Of a stretch of 64,000 nucleotides of DNA, positions 1-12,300 are shown piece by piece. Source of the DNA: Brachionus rotundiformis (Eukaryota > Rotifera > Eurotatoria > Ploima > Brachionidae); NCBI GenBank assembly GCA_016802295.1, contig JAESIW010000107.1, positions 235,351 to 299,350 of the forward strand, read 5' to 3'. How positions within the stretch are numbered: position 1 is the stretch's first letter; the number at the start of each line of letters is the position of its first letter. The notes beneath the pieces were generated by a model. That model was not told the DNA's origin, ran no database searches, and saw only the letters and a list, made by a program, of their open reading frames with translations. A program made the translations under genes and the position numbers.

Positions 1-2143
1 TCCTTCCCAAAATATTAATTCCAAAACAACAACACAGATCAAGATCTCTCTTATGTTCTGATCATCTGAAAAGATAATCTTAATTCAACAAAATGGTCTA
101 CTGAACTAAATGTATTTAAGTATAAAACAATTTATGTTGGTCGAAATAGGAATAAAACTGAATAATTTTGAACAGAGTTGTTTTTAAGTCACAAGTCATA
201 AGTCAAGTCAAGTCATTGACTTAAATTTTTTTTTTAAATCGAATAGCTTTGTTTCGAATATTCATTTAAAGTTTGGATAAATTCGTCAGAGTTGTTGACA
301 AGTTGTCCAAGATATAACTTTTCAGACAACTGTGACTTAAAAACAAGTCTGATTTTGAATCAAAAAAATGTTTCGCGACTTCAAAGGTATTCAATACAAA
401 TCTCTACAAATTATTCAAAAATAAAAAATAAAAAATAGTCTTTTAATCATTGCGTACAGATTTTCACTTTACTTAGCTTTAATCTTCAATTTCAAAGGAC
501 GGTTGCACGTATTTTCACATCGAGATATTGATGACCTTATTTACACGTACTAATAAAATAGAGTTCTTGTGTGTTAAGAATATGATTTTATTTTTTTTCC
601 AAATTGTCTTATTCCATAGATATACGCACTCAAAGTAGGGATACTTAAGAAATGCATTAATAAAATTTTTGTTATGAGTGAGATATTTTAATTCAATGTT
701 TTTGTTAGTTTTTGTACTTTGACATTTTTTAAGGGTATCCCCAGCCGAATTTCAATAAATTAAGTGCACATTCGAATTTAGCATCTAAAAATTTACTTAG
801 ATACAAATTTTCATGATGTTATGGCAAAAAATGACTGAAAAAAAATTGAATTAAAATATGAAAAACAAAAAAAATGGTGGTTTTTATGTTTTTTCATAGA
901 AAATTTTTATTTTTTTTTTATAAACTATGCATACAAATTCAAAAAAAAACTGTTTAAAATCTTATTTCAATATTCCAAAATCAATTTTAGAATAAAAAAA
1001 CTATTGAAAAATGTGCTGAAAGTGGTCTAAGGACTGATTTCTGCAGTTACAAAAAGATATAATATCCGATTTTAGTCCAGTCAAAGAATGAAATTGGTCA
1101 TTATCAAACATAATTTTGTTATCAATTGATCTTTCTTAATTTACTTGTTCAAGGAAACTTAACTTGTTAAGATGGTCAATAAAAACAGTTGATTCTAGTA
1201 TTTTATTCAAATTTGTATGACTCTATTTTATCAGTACGTGTAAATAAGGTCAATATCTTGATGTGAAAATACGTGCAAACTGTCCTTATAACACGATATT
1301 CGATCATTAATTAAATTATTATTGAACCTCCAAGTGAATTCACCCAAATAACTTTGAATCTTACAACTTCAAAGTACCCTTTTCATTTTAAATAAATTTT
1401 TTCACTCAGCTAAACCAAACGACCAAATCTGAGAATGCTTTAAATCTTTCCCTATTATAATTATTATAAACAAATACAATTTGAATAAATTTTATCTTTT
1501 GAGTGCTTTACTTTGGAAAAAAGGCTCTCATCGACCTCTTCAATTTTGCCTTTAGCACCTAATTTGAGATTTTTTCTGTCAATGCGAATTCCAACCTATT
1601 TAAAAGTATCAAAAATTAAATAGAATTCGTTAGCACAGGTCGCTATGCTGCACAAGGAGTGAATAAGGAAAAAAAAAAAGTTAGCACACGTATCGCAAAT
1701 TTTGTTTCACTTACAGATTAAGTTTAGGACATTTAGAACCAAGGATATAACAGCGATTAAAATAAATCATTATTTTTATCACTTTAAGACATTTTTTATC
1801 ATATTATATTGCTATTTCATTTATTACAAAGTGTATGATATTTTAAAATGATAATTAAAGAAGCGATAACTGGTCTTTTTAATACAGGGTCACTGGCCTA
1901 TTAACTGATCTTGAGAAATAAGCTGACTGCAAATGTAACCAGACAAAAAAAATGTCTCTATTGTCTAAATTCAATCAAATATTTAACATACATAATAGCA
2001 AATATGCTTGTTCTAATGCAGACAAAATTACGCATCTAATTTTCAATTAGTACATGCATGGATAACACTACTTTTCTGTTGTTGCACTGTTTTACTAAAT
2101 TAATAGTCCAACTCACGCACATAATTGCCAGTGTGTATTCAAT
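1..2143. other. AT-rich intergenic region
   Basis: No coding exon is recognisable on either strand. The stretch is very AT-rich with many homopolymer runs. It contains the inverted-repeat element listed at 495-1287, and a short run of AAGTCA-like units around 186-222 that is too short and irregular to call a satellite. Confidence 0.6.
495..1287. repeat. non-coding element with about 67 bp terminal inverted repeats
   Basis: The segment at 495-563 is the reverse complement of 1221-1287 with only a few mismatches and one small deletion. Both arms carry the core TACGTGTAAATAAGGTCA and end outward in AAGGAC/GTCCTT. Similarity stops abruptly on the outer side, as expected for element ends. The 660 bp between the arms is AT-rich with no usable reading frame. 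This is the architecture of a non-autonomous DNA transposon (MITE or foldback type). No convincing target-site duplication is visible, so the superfamily is unknown. Confidence 0.75.
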
Positions 2144-3115
2144 ATGCCTATGAAAGCCATGAATGTAATCCTGTTGAAGTCGAACGACTCAACGGCGAGC
2201 AAAGATCGCTATGTCGACTTTCTGCTCGCTCAACACTCGCCTCTCATCCAACACGTACAACAAATAAACTTATTAAAATTTAGCTATCAAAATTTGGATC
2301 TATTAAAGTCAAAATTATTCACTATTTTTGTCGAGAAAACAAATTATGAACATTATGTTCATGAGTGCTTCAAATGTTTGATCATAACAAGTCGTCAAAC
2401 GGTCGAGTCGATCGAGAGAGCGCTCGACGTGACCGTTGAAAGCGACTTGCCTACACTAGAGCTTGATACACGCATCGAGAATAGCCAAGACAAACTTTTG
2501 GTCTACTGTGTCGGTCAAGCGACAGCCAATCGATTCAAACAGCTCGTTCAGGCATTGAAAAAATCAAATGCCGAACTGGACAAGCGTTTGATACTGCGGC
2601 TCGTAGACGATGCAAGCAAAGCCGAGCACAAACAGAACGCACGAGAGCTATTCCGTTTGATAGAACAGGACTACCAGCTCACGAAGACAAATTTCACGTC
2701 TACAACAGGGCCTATGTTCAAATACGCGCTGTATCCGTGCTCTAAAATTAGAAAAGCCGACTTGTCCAACAGTCTGGCCGAAAAGGGCATTTCTTTTGAC
2801 GAATTGCACACATACGACACTACGCCGAGCGAGATCGGCATACAAACGCTCAAGGATGCTCTAAATAGTCTGCATAGTGTCAAGTTATTAGTCTTTTTTA
2901 GCCCATCGGGCTGCGATTCTGTCTTCAAAGACCCCTGTCTCAACTCGAGCATAAATTCGGACATAGATTCATTTAAATTTGTGTCCATTGGTCCCTCGAC
3001 TAGCCTCAGACTCAAACAGTATGTTGACTCTAGTTTAATATGCGAGCTGGCCGAGCCATCGCCGCTAGCTCTATGGACCTCGATCAAGGACCAACGCAAC
3101 CTAACCGTAAGTTAA
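2144..3115 (+). CDS. UROS: uroporphyrinogen-III synthase (HemD/HEM4 family)
   Basis: Converts hydroxymethylbilane to uroporphyrinogen III in cytosolic heme synthesis. The 323-residue frame shows the family landmarks in order: an N-terminal LLKS start, the TSRQTVESI segment (about residue 83), YCVGQAT (about 125), an YPCSKIRKADL segment opening the return domain, VFFSPSGC (about 253), SIGPSTSLRL, and the terminal EPSPLALW. At 323 residues it is longer than the usual 260-270, mainly from an insertion of charged residues around 145-185. The start is the first of three close in-frame ATGs. The last codons read through a GTAAGT, so the final few residues may instead come from a distant exon at 5360-5383. 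A polyadenylation-like AATAAA follows near 3190. Family assignment is by remembered motifs and is confident. Confidence 0.88.
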   Translation: MPMKAMNVILLKSNDSTASKDRYVDFLLAQHSPLIQHVQQINLLKFSYQNLDLLKSKLFTIFVEKTNYEHYVHECFKCLIITSRQTVESIERALDVTVESDLPTLELDTRIENSQDKLLVYCVGQATANRFKQLVQALKKSNAELDKRLILRLVDDASKAEHKQNARELFRLIEQDYQLTKTNFTSTTGPMFKYALYPCSKIRKADLSNSLAEKGISFDELHTYDTTPSEIGIQTLKDALNSLHSVKLLVFFSPSGCDSVFKDPCLNSSINSDIDSFKFVSIGPSTSLRLKQYVDSSLICELAEPSPLALWTSIKDQRNLTVS

Positions 3116-3504
3116 AATAGCCCATTCACCAACACTCAAATTCAATGATTGGAAAATATTTTTTTTGTTTAATTAATTAACTAATAAAAAGATAAATAAA
3201 ATTTTAAATAGATAATTTAGATAGTTAAATAGATAGATGTGTTTTTTTGAGACTGAATTGATGCTTTGGTGTCGGTGATAGATAGAACTGTGGGACATAG
3301 ACCCTTTTTTGTCTACTTTGTTTTATTTATGTCTGCTTTCTTCTTTTTGGAATAAATATTTTGCATTGTTGTTGCCATTTGTGTTTAGATTTTCTCATTT
3401 CTCTTTTGAAAATGTCCACTCTGTTTGGACAATGCTTCACTTCATTGCAAATTGCCAATTAGAGAATGAAGTTGACTATTCGAATTTTTGTTTGAATTAA
3501 TTTC

Positions 3505-3935
3505 CCATATCTGACCACTAATGGTTCTCAATTGTAGAACCATTTAATTTCATCTATTTTCATTTTACCAAGCTCTTTGGTCATTTTAGTCATCTATGTT
3601 GTTGGTATTTTTATTCGCTTTTTGTTCACTGAAAATTTTTTTTTTCGGTATTTAGTTTCCACTTCGTTCTTTTGTATAGTTCATCGTTTGGCAATGCTTT
3701 AGACTTACTTATTCCACGAATTCTTATCAGACTACTACTACACTTCCATAAAGCAGTGTTGTTTTTCTTTTATAAGTCTATTTGGAAAAGCAGATGTCTT
3801 TATGCGTTCCCATACAATTTGTGTACCATCTATGATGATAACCGGGGTATCCAATCTAGTATTTATGCACATGATTTTGCTTTTGTTCCATTTAACTTCC
3901 ACTGTATACCGCTCGGGATCGAATTACTTTTCCTC
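3505..3935 (-). mobile_element. decayed non-LTR retrotransposon (LINE), 3' part of reverse transcriptase region
   Basis: Read on the minus strand, the broken frame contains KIMCINTRLDTPVII followed by DGTQI, the segment that follows the YADD-type palm in LINE reverse transcriptases (pattern TK-M-IN....-I-G...). Nearly the same DNA occurs on the plus strand at 29150-29770, and both copies end close to ATTAGTGGTCAGA, so they are two copies of one family. Stops and frameshifts make it non-functional. Confidence 0.65.
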
Positions 3936-5359
3936 ATGACAAGTTATTACTAGATCATTATTAATATGCCCCCAAGAGTTTCTCTGTATTTACTATCTAA
4001 TGATTTCTTAAAGCCGACGATGTTTGGGAAAATGGGCTTCCATTAAATTTATGGATTTATGAATGATTAAGATATAAAATTACAATTAAATTTTTTTTAG
4101 TAACCAGTTTATTTGGCAAGATTTAGGGCAAATTTAAAAGATGATACTGAAAAATTGTTACAAAAACAAAGGTTTGGTACATTGTAGAAGCATATATTAA
4201 GCAATAAATTATTTTTTTAATTTTCAAACAATATCTAAAGATTTAAATTAAAAACTATCTTATTTTAATTTATTAAATTTATCTATCTATTCATTTTTCT
4301 AACTTTAAATTGGCTGAAATAAACGATAATTAAAATAGATACACATCTTGAATCTTGACCTATGTCTGCGCTACTTAAAAAGATTAAATTTTCAAAAAAA
4401 AAGTTAAAACATTAATTAATAATTTTTGAATAGGATTATGTTGGGAGCATTTTAGTCAATAATTAAGCATTAAATCTTAGGGAAAAAGCTTTCGAACAAA
4501 CAATCAAAATTTCAATATTCATTATCATTTTATATCCACGATTGATAATTTTAGACTTTGATTGTTGGCTTGGTAAAACTCTAAATTAAAAATAATGAAT
4601 TCAGAACCATTTATGATTTTTTTAATATCTTTTATGTTAACATGTTCCATTGGTAGTCTTATTCGTAAATGAACATCCCACTATTTGTCATAGCCCGTTT
4701 AAATTTATCCAAGAGATATTTTTAAAAAAGTTTAATTAATCAGTGTTAATTGTTCTTTATTAGAACTTTTTTAATCATAAAATTACCTAAATTTCTTTAT
4801 AAATTTGATAATCGAAATTTATTCTTAATTAAGATTTTTGCTCAATTTTAATGTAGAAAAAAAAGATAGTAAAGTATAAATTAAGGTTTTTAGATTTAAA
4901 AATATTATTCAATATTCAACGATTGATATTGTGTATAGAAAGTAATTAAAGAAAATGACAATAAAATTGCATAGATAATTTTTTATTTTTATTTTTTATA
5001 AGATCTTAAATAATTAAATATAAAATTTAAGTTTTTATCTATTAATGTTATTGTATGAATTCAAATTTTGTACTTAATAATAAATTAAAAAAATTAAAAC
5101 AAATATAAGAGCTTATAAAATATGTTTTTATCTTTTAATTAAACCAGGATTAATCTTGTAATTTAAATTAATTTTTTTTATAATGTAATAGCTTTCAAAG
5201 TGAGGTATTTTTCAATGACTGTTTTTCAATAATGTTTCTTACTTTATAAACTATTAATAAAAAAATATTTTATTTATAGTCTAAAATCAAATTGGAATGA
5301 CTAAATAAAATAATAAATGTATTTAAATTTCTATCAAACTAATAATTTAAATTTTCCAG

Positions 5360-5383
5360 GTGGCACATTCACCGGACACTTGA
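5360..5383 (+). other. possible terminal exon of UROS
   Basis: A good acceptor (ATTTTCCAG, ending 5359) opens a tract clearly richer in G and C than its surroundings. Joined in phase 0 to the GTAAGT donor at 3107, it adds seven residues and a TGA at 5381-5383. AATAAA-like signals follow near 5430. The alternative is that translation ends at 3115 and this tract is unrelated. Only transcript data can decide. Confidence 0.3.
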
Positions 5384-5589
5384 TCTGCATGTCAAAATGA
5401 CCATAATACCATGCTGTTAATTATTATTAAAATAAAATAATTAAAATTAAAATTTATTTTATATTAAATTTAGAAGCTAAAATGAAAATCGGTTTAATAA
5501 TTGATTTTAAAGTTGTTAAATAGAAATAATAGAAAAAAATAATTTTGTTTATTTTTTTTACTGATTATAAAAGAACCTAAATTAGAACA

Positions 5590-8500
5590 ATGAGCGCCAG
5601 TGTTTCGCGAGAAAGGCGCCAAACTCGCAGCAGCACAGCTTTGAACAACAGTAACTTGGAGACTGGTAACGACTATTCATCCAAACGAAAATTGACCAAC
5701 AAAGACCAAAGCGAGTCAGATCTATTCAGAAAGTCACAACGAGCCAAAGTGTTGTCACCAAACGAAAACGAGTTATCCACAACCAAGCCAAAATTTACCA
5801 AGGAAAAAATAAACGGAGACCAGAATGTGCTTAAAAGTGTAAATAACCCGGAAACAAGCTCCTCAAACGTGTCAAGTTCGTCGAGTTCAACATCAACATC
5901 ATCAGATTCAAAGCCAGTATCTGTGTCAACCAGGCGCCGATCTGCCAACTTAATCAACCAACTGTCTTCGGTCAGTTTGGATCAAGTGGCTTCGGCGAAC
6001 CGCAAGCGAAACCTCAGCTCTTCTCAAGATATCAAGAACGAGAATACACTGAACGAAAATGACCCGTGCAGCCAGTCGGCCAATGCGTCCTCTTCTGGCC
6101 TCTCAGCTCTGGCCCAATCGCCCAGCTCCTCATCCCTCAATAAACGCATTAAACTCAAGCACAAATACGCGTTTAAAGAGCTTAATGAGAACACCACTAG
6201 TCCGACCACGTTCAGACTACTTTCCAAAGACGAGTACGAGCAGAGCTCGCCTTACGCGGACCGTGAGGAGGCCAGTCTAAGCGAAATAACCGAAGTAGAT
6301 GAAGCCAAGGAGGACGAGACAAAAGAGTCGCTTGTTTGTCCGGTTCTTGGCTGCAAATCAGAAGGCCATTTGAACGGCATCAGCGAACACCACTACTCAT
6401 ACGACACATGTCCAAACTATTTTCTCATGAGCAAAGAAGAATGCACTAACATCCACCAAGTTTGGGACAAAAGACTTGCCGAGATTAAGGAAAAAACCAC
6501 CAAGTTTAATGAAAATAAGAAAAATCTACGCAATAAGGTAAATGATTAAAAATTTTTATTTTTTGTCACGCTTACAGTCCTTTGCCAAGCTATGAATTCA
6601 GAGTTTTAATTTAAATTGGATTTATTTATTGTATCAATTTAAGTTTACATTTAACCATGAACAATTTGTTCAAATATTATTTAACACTCAAACACCGGAG
6701 GAGTTTTTTCGGCTCCTTATACTGTATCTCTTATTTGTATTCGATTAGATAAATGTTATCAATTTTTAAATTTTTTTTTATTAATTAAAATCAAAATATA
6801 CTAAAATTAATTCATTTTTTTCCAAAATATACCTTTTTTCATAGAATAAAATTAAAACAATAAGTTAACTCAAGGGGTCCAAAAAACCCCTCCAGATTTT
6901 GAGTGTTAAAGTAAACTCTATTTTTGAGTATTTAAAATACATATTATGTATATTTTATCAAGTTTAGTTTCAAACTTTACACACTAATAAAATTTCTAGT
7001 TTTAAATTCAATGATAAAAAATATTATAAAAAAATCTACAATTGTTTATTTGGTACAAAGCATAGATATATTATGTTTTGTCCACTTTTATCTTTGCTTT
7101 TCTAAATAAAATTTAAATAATTTAAAATCTTAAAATTGGTTGAATCGCATTGTGTCTCGTATAGCATTTATTTATTTTATTTTATCAGATAAATAGACCT
7201 AGAATTGTTTTTTTTCCCAAATGAGGAATAAAAACCCAACGGGAAAGAAAAATGGGAAACTCACAAATTTATTCTGTTGAAATTTAAGTTAATAAGTCTC
7301 CATGTGGATTTGCGTCATAAAAAAAAATTATTTTTCGAAAATTATAAAATTAAACCTTTATTTATATGTGCTTCGGGCTTGTTGAGGATCTGATGGTTCG
7401 CGGTTATAACATAAATAATAGATGCAAGTTTAAATAATAACTTAATTTATAAATGACCACTTCTAGCCTAACAAATAAGGAAAGTTGGCAAAAAAGTTTA
7501 TTTAAGTAGAAAGAAATAATATCTATCTATTTATTTGTTTCAAAAAACACCTCTTGGGTGATTTCTCTTGGAAAAACCAAAAAATAAGATACTTCTATCT
7601 TGCTTTGTTTTGTAATTCACTCTGTGAATCCTTATTTAAGTTGTGAATTATAATTTTGTTTTGTTTTTTACATATAATGAATAAAAATAAAATCTGAAGT
7701 GAAATAGAGCTTATAAATGCTTTGGGAAAAAGTTGAAATAACTTGGTCCCGTAGGAGATCATAGTATTGCACTGTAAATTATAGACATTCAAATTGGCTG
7801 GAGTTGGCGTTGTAGTTATTGATAGAACTAAAAAAACATATATTTTCGAAAATTATTCATGGTAAAGTCCATGTGGTTTCATGTTCCAAATCTAAATAAA
7901 AATTATCAATTAATAATTTCTTGACAAATTTACAACTTTTTTTTTAAAATAAAAAATTTTTTTTGTAGCCAACATGTAAAGAACAGACAGCCTATTTCCA
8001 CAAGATTAGCAAGGATCTTAAAAACATAGTTAAACTGCCCGAGTTTAACAAACAAAACAAACAATCGAAATTAAATTTCCTGAAAAATCCGGACTTTGTA
8101 TCAGATATAAAAAATTTGTCCACCTCATTTATTATAAACTCGTTGTCCAATTGTTTGTACACATCACCAACTCCAGTGAGCCACTACGCCTTGCTGAAGC
8201 ACACCAGCAACGAATCGCTTAACTTTTTTACCAATTTAAACCAAACAATAGCCCAAACACCGGACCTAAACGACCTGAAAATTTCCAAATACGAACTAGA
8301 CTTGTTCAAAGACGTTCTCGTATCGAGTACCAAAGAGCAAATACCAGTGCCATCAAATGCCAAAAAAATCAAACTAGCAAACAAATCAGACAAAATAATT
8401 CAATTTGGCAACTACGAAATTGAAACTTGGTACAAGTCACCCTATCCAGACGATTTCTGGCAATTGAACAAAATTTTCATTTGCCAATACTGTCTTACAT

Positions 8501-9356
8501 TCATGAAGTCTCATTCAGTCCTAAACAGACATCTAGAAAAGTGTCTTTGGAGACATCCGCCTGGTCGCGAAATCTACCGAAAAGACAATCTGAGCTTTTT
8601 CGAAGTGGACGGAAAAATGAATAAAATATATTGCCAAAATTTGTGTCTATTGGCCAAGCTTTTCATTGACCACAAAACACTCTACTACGAAGTCGAACCA
8701 TTTTTGTTTTACGTACTCACTCGGTACAATGAAGAAATGGGATCTTTTCAAATGGTTGGCTATTTTTCCAAAGAAAAACAGTCTGTTCTAAACTACAACT
8801 TGTCTTGCATTCTAATACTTCCGCAGTACATGAACCAGGGATACGGCCGGGTTCTCATCGATTTCAGCTACCTTCTATCCAGGGTTGAGGGCAAGGTCGG
8901 CTCTCCAGAACGACCACTGTCCGACCTCGGCCTCATAAGCTACCGCAGCTACTGGAAGTCAAAACTTTTACTCTACCTGTCCAAACACTTGGACGACTCC
9001 GAAATTAGCGTCAAAGAGATAACAGCCGAGACAGCCATATTAACCAATGACTTGATTAGCACTTTACAGTACATCGGGCTGATTAAATACTGGAAGGGCA
9101 AGCATGTTATTCTAAAAGACGTGGTAATTTGGAAAATTTTTGATTTTTTGCCAAATAACTTTTATTAATTTTTCTTATCAATTTAATTAAGGAATATATC
9201 CAGAGATATGTGGAGAAGAAAAATTTGTACAGTAGAGATGTGGATGTAGGGTGTCTCAAATGGTCACCATATGTTTACCAGCCGATCATTAGTGATGCGG
9301 TTGGATCCGGAAAAAATCTAGTAAAAAATAACAAGACTTGTTTGCCAACTAATTAG
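5590..9356 (+). CDS. KAT7: MYST-family histone acetyltransferase, KAT7/HBO1-like
   Basis: Nuclear lysine acetyltransferase, in animals the catalytic subunit of HBO1 complexes acting on H3/H4. Three exons join in frame: 5590-6537, 7969-9123, 9192-9356 (755 residues; human about 611). Residues 1-240 are a Ser/Lys-rich disordered tail. A MYT1-type C2HC finger (CPVLGC to CPNYF, about 250-278) precedes the catalytic domain and is diagnostic of KAT7. The MYST domain (about 460-735) has its own C2HC finger (CQYC..H..C), the IYCQNLCLLAKLF segment, the autoacetylated lysine in DHKTLYY, the catalytic cysteine in LSCIL, the acetyl-CoA loop QGYGRVLIDF and the glutamate in GSPERPLSDLG. The third exon supplies the C-terminal CLKWSP that matches the family end, which confirms the splice at 9123. 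Intron 1 (1431 bp) is long and carries a MITE. Confidence 0.95.
6681..6909. mobile_element. TTAA-flanked MITE (piggyBac-like) inside KAT7 intron 1
   Basis: Positions 6681-6709 and 6881-6909 form a 29 bp inverted repeat with about four mismatches. The outer ends read TTAA-CACTCAAA and TTTGAGTG-TTAA. A TTAA at both ends is the target-site signature of piggyBac elements. The 229 bp unit has no reading frame, so it would depend on a transposase elsewhere. Because a palindromic TTAA could also be part of the repeat arm itself, the superfamily is an inference. Confidence 0.7.
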
Positions 9357-12300
9357 ATAAAATGTCAACAATGTTCGAATTTGTGATTAAGAGAATTTAT
9401 AGTTTTATCTTCTATGTGTCTTGTTTTTTTTTTTATTGTTTCTGTCTTAATTTTTAATTAAAAAATTGTAAATAATTTTAAATATATACTGAAATAAAAT
9501 CATTTCATCCTCTTGTTTAACTGATTAATTAAAATATTAAAAATTTATCTTATTTTTTTATTTTAAACAACCATTTTTACATAAATTAGTTCAATACGTT
9601 TAAAAAGACCAAAGATCAAAACCTCAAAGAGACCTCATTGAGTTCTTTTATTGAAAAATAATAATTTTTTAACTTAATATCAAAGTTATAAAATAATGTA
9701 CAAAATTTAATAAATAATATATTGAAATTATTATGAATCAATCGCTTAAAAGTCAAAATCAAACTCAAACTTGGGTTTATCTATAAGGAAAACATTGATA
9801 AACAAAAAAAAATATCTGACCAAATGAACAAATGGACATAAAATTGAGCTTTTAAAATCTTTTTGAGATCCAAGCATGCAATTTTGTTTTTATATAAAGG
9901 CACACTGTCCTTTGTCTTTGATCCACTTACAGATTTCTCACAAGCTTTTGATTACCCCATCAAAAAATCTATCAAAGATAAAATCATTTGGTTTAAATGG
10001 AATTAGTCTTGACTGGATGGAATCACTAATAGACCTTAAGACAGTGGACAATGTCCCTTTATATGAAAATAAAATTTCTTTTGATCTATTATTCTTACAA
10101 AATTTAAGTCACTTGTAAAGCACTAAATTCTGAGAACTTTGGCTTTTGAAGTGCATTGACAGAGTAATTACACTTTGAAATTTTAAATTTTTAAATAATT
10201 TAAAACGAATGGTCTCCTTCAGGACCTCATTTCTCTATGATATTTTGGTCTACGTAGGTCGCCGAGTACTCAAAGGCAAGCTTAATAGTTGCTCTTTAAC
10301 ATACTACTTGGAGGTTGTGGTCACTCTTTAGGAAGAATTCGCGTTTGAAAAAGTGCAAAAAACGCGTTTTTTCGATATTTCAAGATTGAATTGTGACCTC
10401 AATCTTTTAAGTATCAAGACAAAATTTTAGTCACTAAGAATGTTCTTGGTGAGTTTACTTCATACTGGGAAGAAGTTTTTGGACCTTATTTATTTTTAAT
10501 TTTTAGCATCCAAAACTCGAAAAACTCTTAATAATCTTGCAAGGATATTTGGAAATATTGGTTATTTGGGCTCCTCAATGGTCAATGAAATTAAACCTTT
10601 CAAAATGCAAGATAATGTATTTCGGAAGAAGAGAATAAAAGCCAGTTTAGACTAAGATGGTTAGATGTACAGCTACCAAAGCGAGACAGCAACTTTTTTG
10701 AATAAAATAAAATTTTCAAATTTTTTGTAAAGTTTATAGCTGTTTTTTAATCATATCAATTATTTACTTAGTAAAAGAAAAAAGAAGATATTCAATACTT
10801 GAGATTTTTTTTATAAAAATTTAAATTTTGACAATAAATTGTAATTGAATTTTACGTAGAAAAATCTATATGATAAAAATTTGAAATAAATTGACCACTA
10901 CCGTCAATTTTGACCCATATTTAAATTGTATAATTTTTTAAATTACAAAATCAAATTCAATTTTAGCTTAAATAAATAATTATTTCTATTAAGCAAAGAC
11001 TAATTAGACCAATGTTTGTCGACTTATTAGTCAAGCAAACAAATAGCTTGGCGAGTTTTTGCCATTTTTTTTTAAAAGCCAAAGTCAAGTGCTTTTAACA
11101 CTGTTTCCAAGACAATCTTAATAGTCCGCGAAGATAAAACCAAAACTGATACTTCGGATCAAATAAATAAATAATAAGAATTAAATTTAAAAAATTAAAG
11201 TAAAAATTAAAATTTTCTCAATTTTTAAAATAAATTATTATATCTTTATTTTTGAATCTTAAACTAAAAGTTAAGCTTTTTATTCTTTTTTAATTAACAT
11301 AATTCTAAATTTGATGATCAATTTAGCGTTCAAAAATTAAATAGAAAAATTAAGTTAAAAAAATATTCGTGTTAAGTCAAAATATTTTTGCATAAAGAAT
11401 GATAAGTTAATATTTATTGAACTTATTTAATTTAAATTAAAAATTCTAACATAAGTAAATAATTAGAAAACAAAATTCTACCTACATCGATCAATATAAA
11501 TCCAATTTTAATTTAAATGACTTAATCTACTTGAAGACAAAAGCCTCATAAGTTTAGATATAAAACACAATTTGTGAACCTTGTGTTAAATATCATCTTA
11601 ATCATTTTTTTTGAGGATTAATTTATAAATTTATTGACGTAAATTTATTTAGAAGTGAAATTATTTTAGTTTTTTTTTTAAGAGACAAATATCTCATATT
11701 AACAATAATTTATTTGAATTATTTTTTAGATAATTATCCAGTTATATAACAAAAAATTATATTCCAAAGTTTTGGCTTTAATTTCACTAATTGTTCCAAA
11801 AATTGAATAATTTTGGCTATTATCTTTTTTTAACTAACAATAAAGGAAGCTTTTTTGATTATTTATTTATTTGAATTATTTTTCAATTTATTAATTAGCA
11901 GCTTTGGGCATATTATTTAAAAGTAAATATTATTTTAATTAATTTTTGCAAAGCTTTTCTGGCTAATAGAGTTCCCAGGTAAAATTTCCTTTTTCTCTGG
12001 GTCAATCGATTAAATATTTAATTACCAAATAGAACTAAAGCGATCAGTCTGTGACTGCTGGTTCGAAAATCGATAAATCATAATAAATAATATTATTTTT
12101 ATTAAATAATAAATAGCGAACAGGATTTTAAAATTATTTCATAAAATTATGTTTGTGCAAATATTTGCAGTCATAGAAATCTAAGGGGCTTAAATGACCT
12201 GATACAAATATAAAAAGCCTTATTCATTTATAAAATTTACAAAAATTAAGCAGCTATTTTCTCTTACATATTTATTCAATTCAGGAGAGAACTTAAGTCA

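Larger units (their letters stand above)
3107..5589. other. AT-rich region, intergenic or a long 3' intron
   Basis: It holds the LINE fragment at 3505-3935 and the GC-richer tract at 5359-5412. Otherwise it is homopolymer-rich with no supported exon. If the UROS donor at 3107 is used, most of this is one intron of about 2.25 kb, unusually long for this window. Confidence 0.5.

Noticed and set aside
186..222. short tandem AAGTCA/AAGTCAAGTCA run
   Set aside because: Too short and irregular for a satellite or regulatory array.
3309..3500. 63-codon plus-strand frame rich in Phe and Leu
   Set aside because: Composition typical of AT-rich non-coding DNA and next to a minus-strand LINE relic.
9876..10118. 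80-codon frame as a possible small gene
   Set aside because: Its sequence is part of a decayed reverse transcriptase with motifs continuing in other frames.
12030..12085. tRNA-like sequence with GGTTCGAAAAT resembling a B box
   Set aside because: No A box at the right distance, no acceptor stem, and the possible anticodon stem has only a three-base loop.
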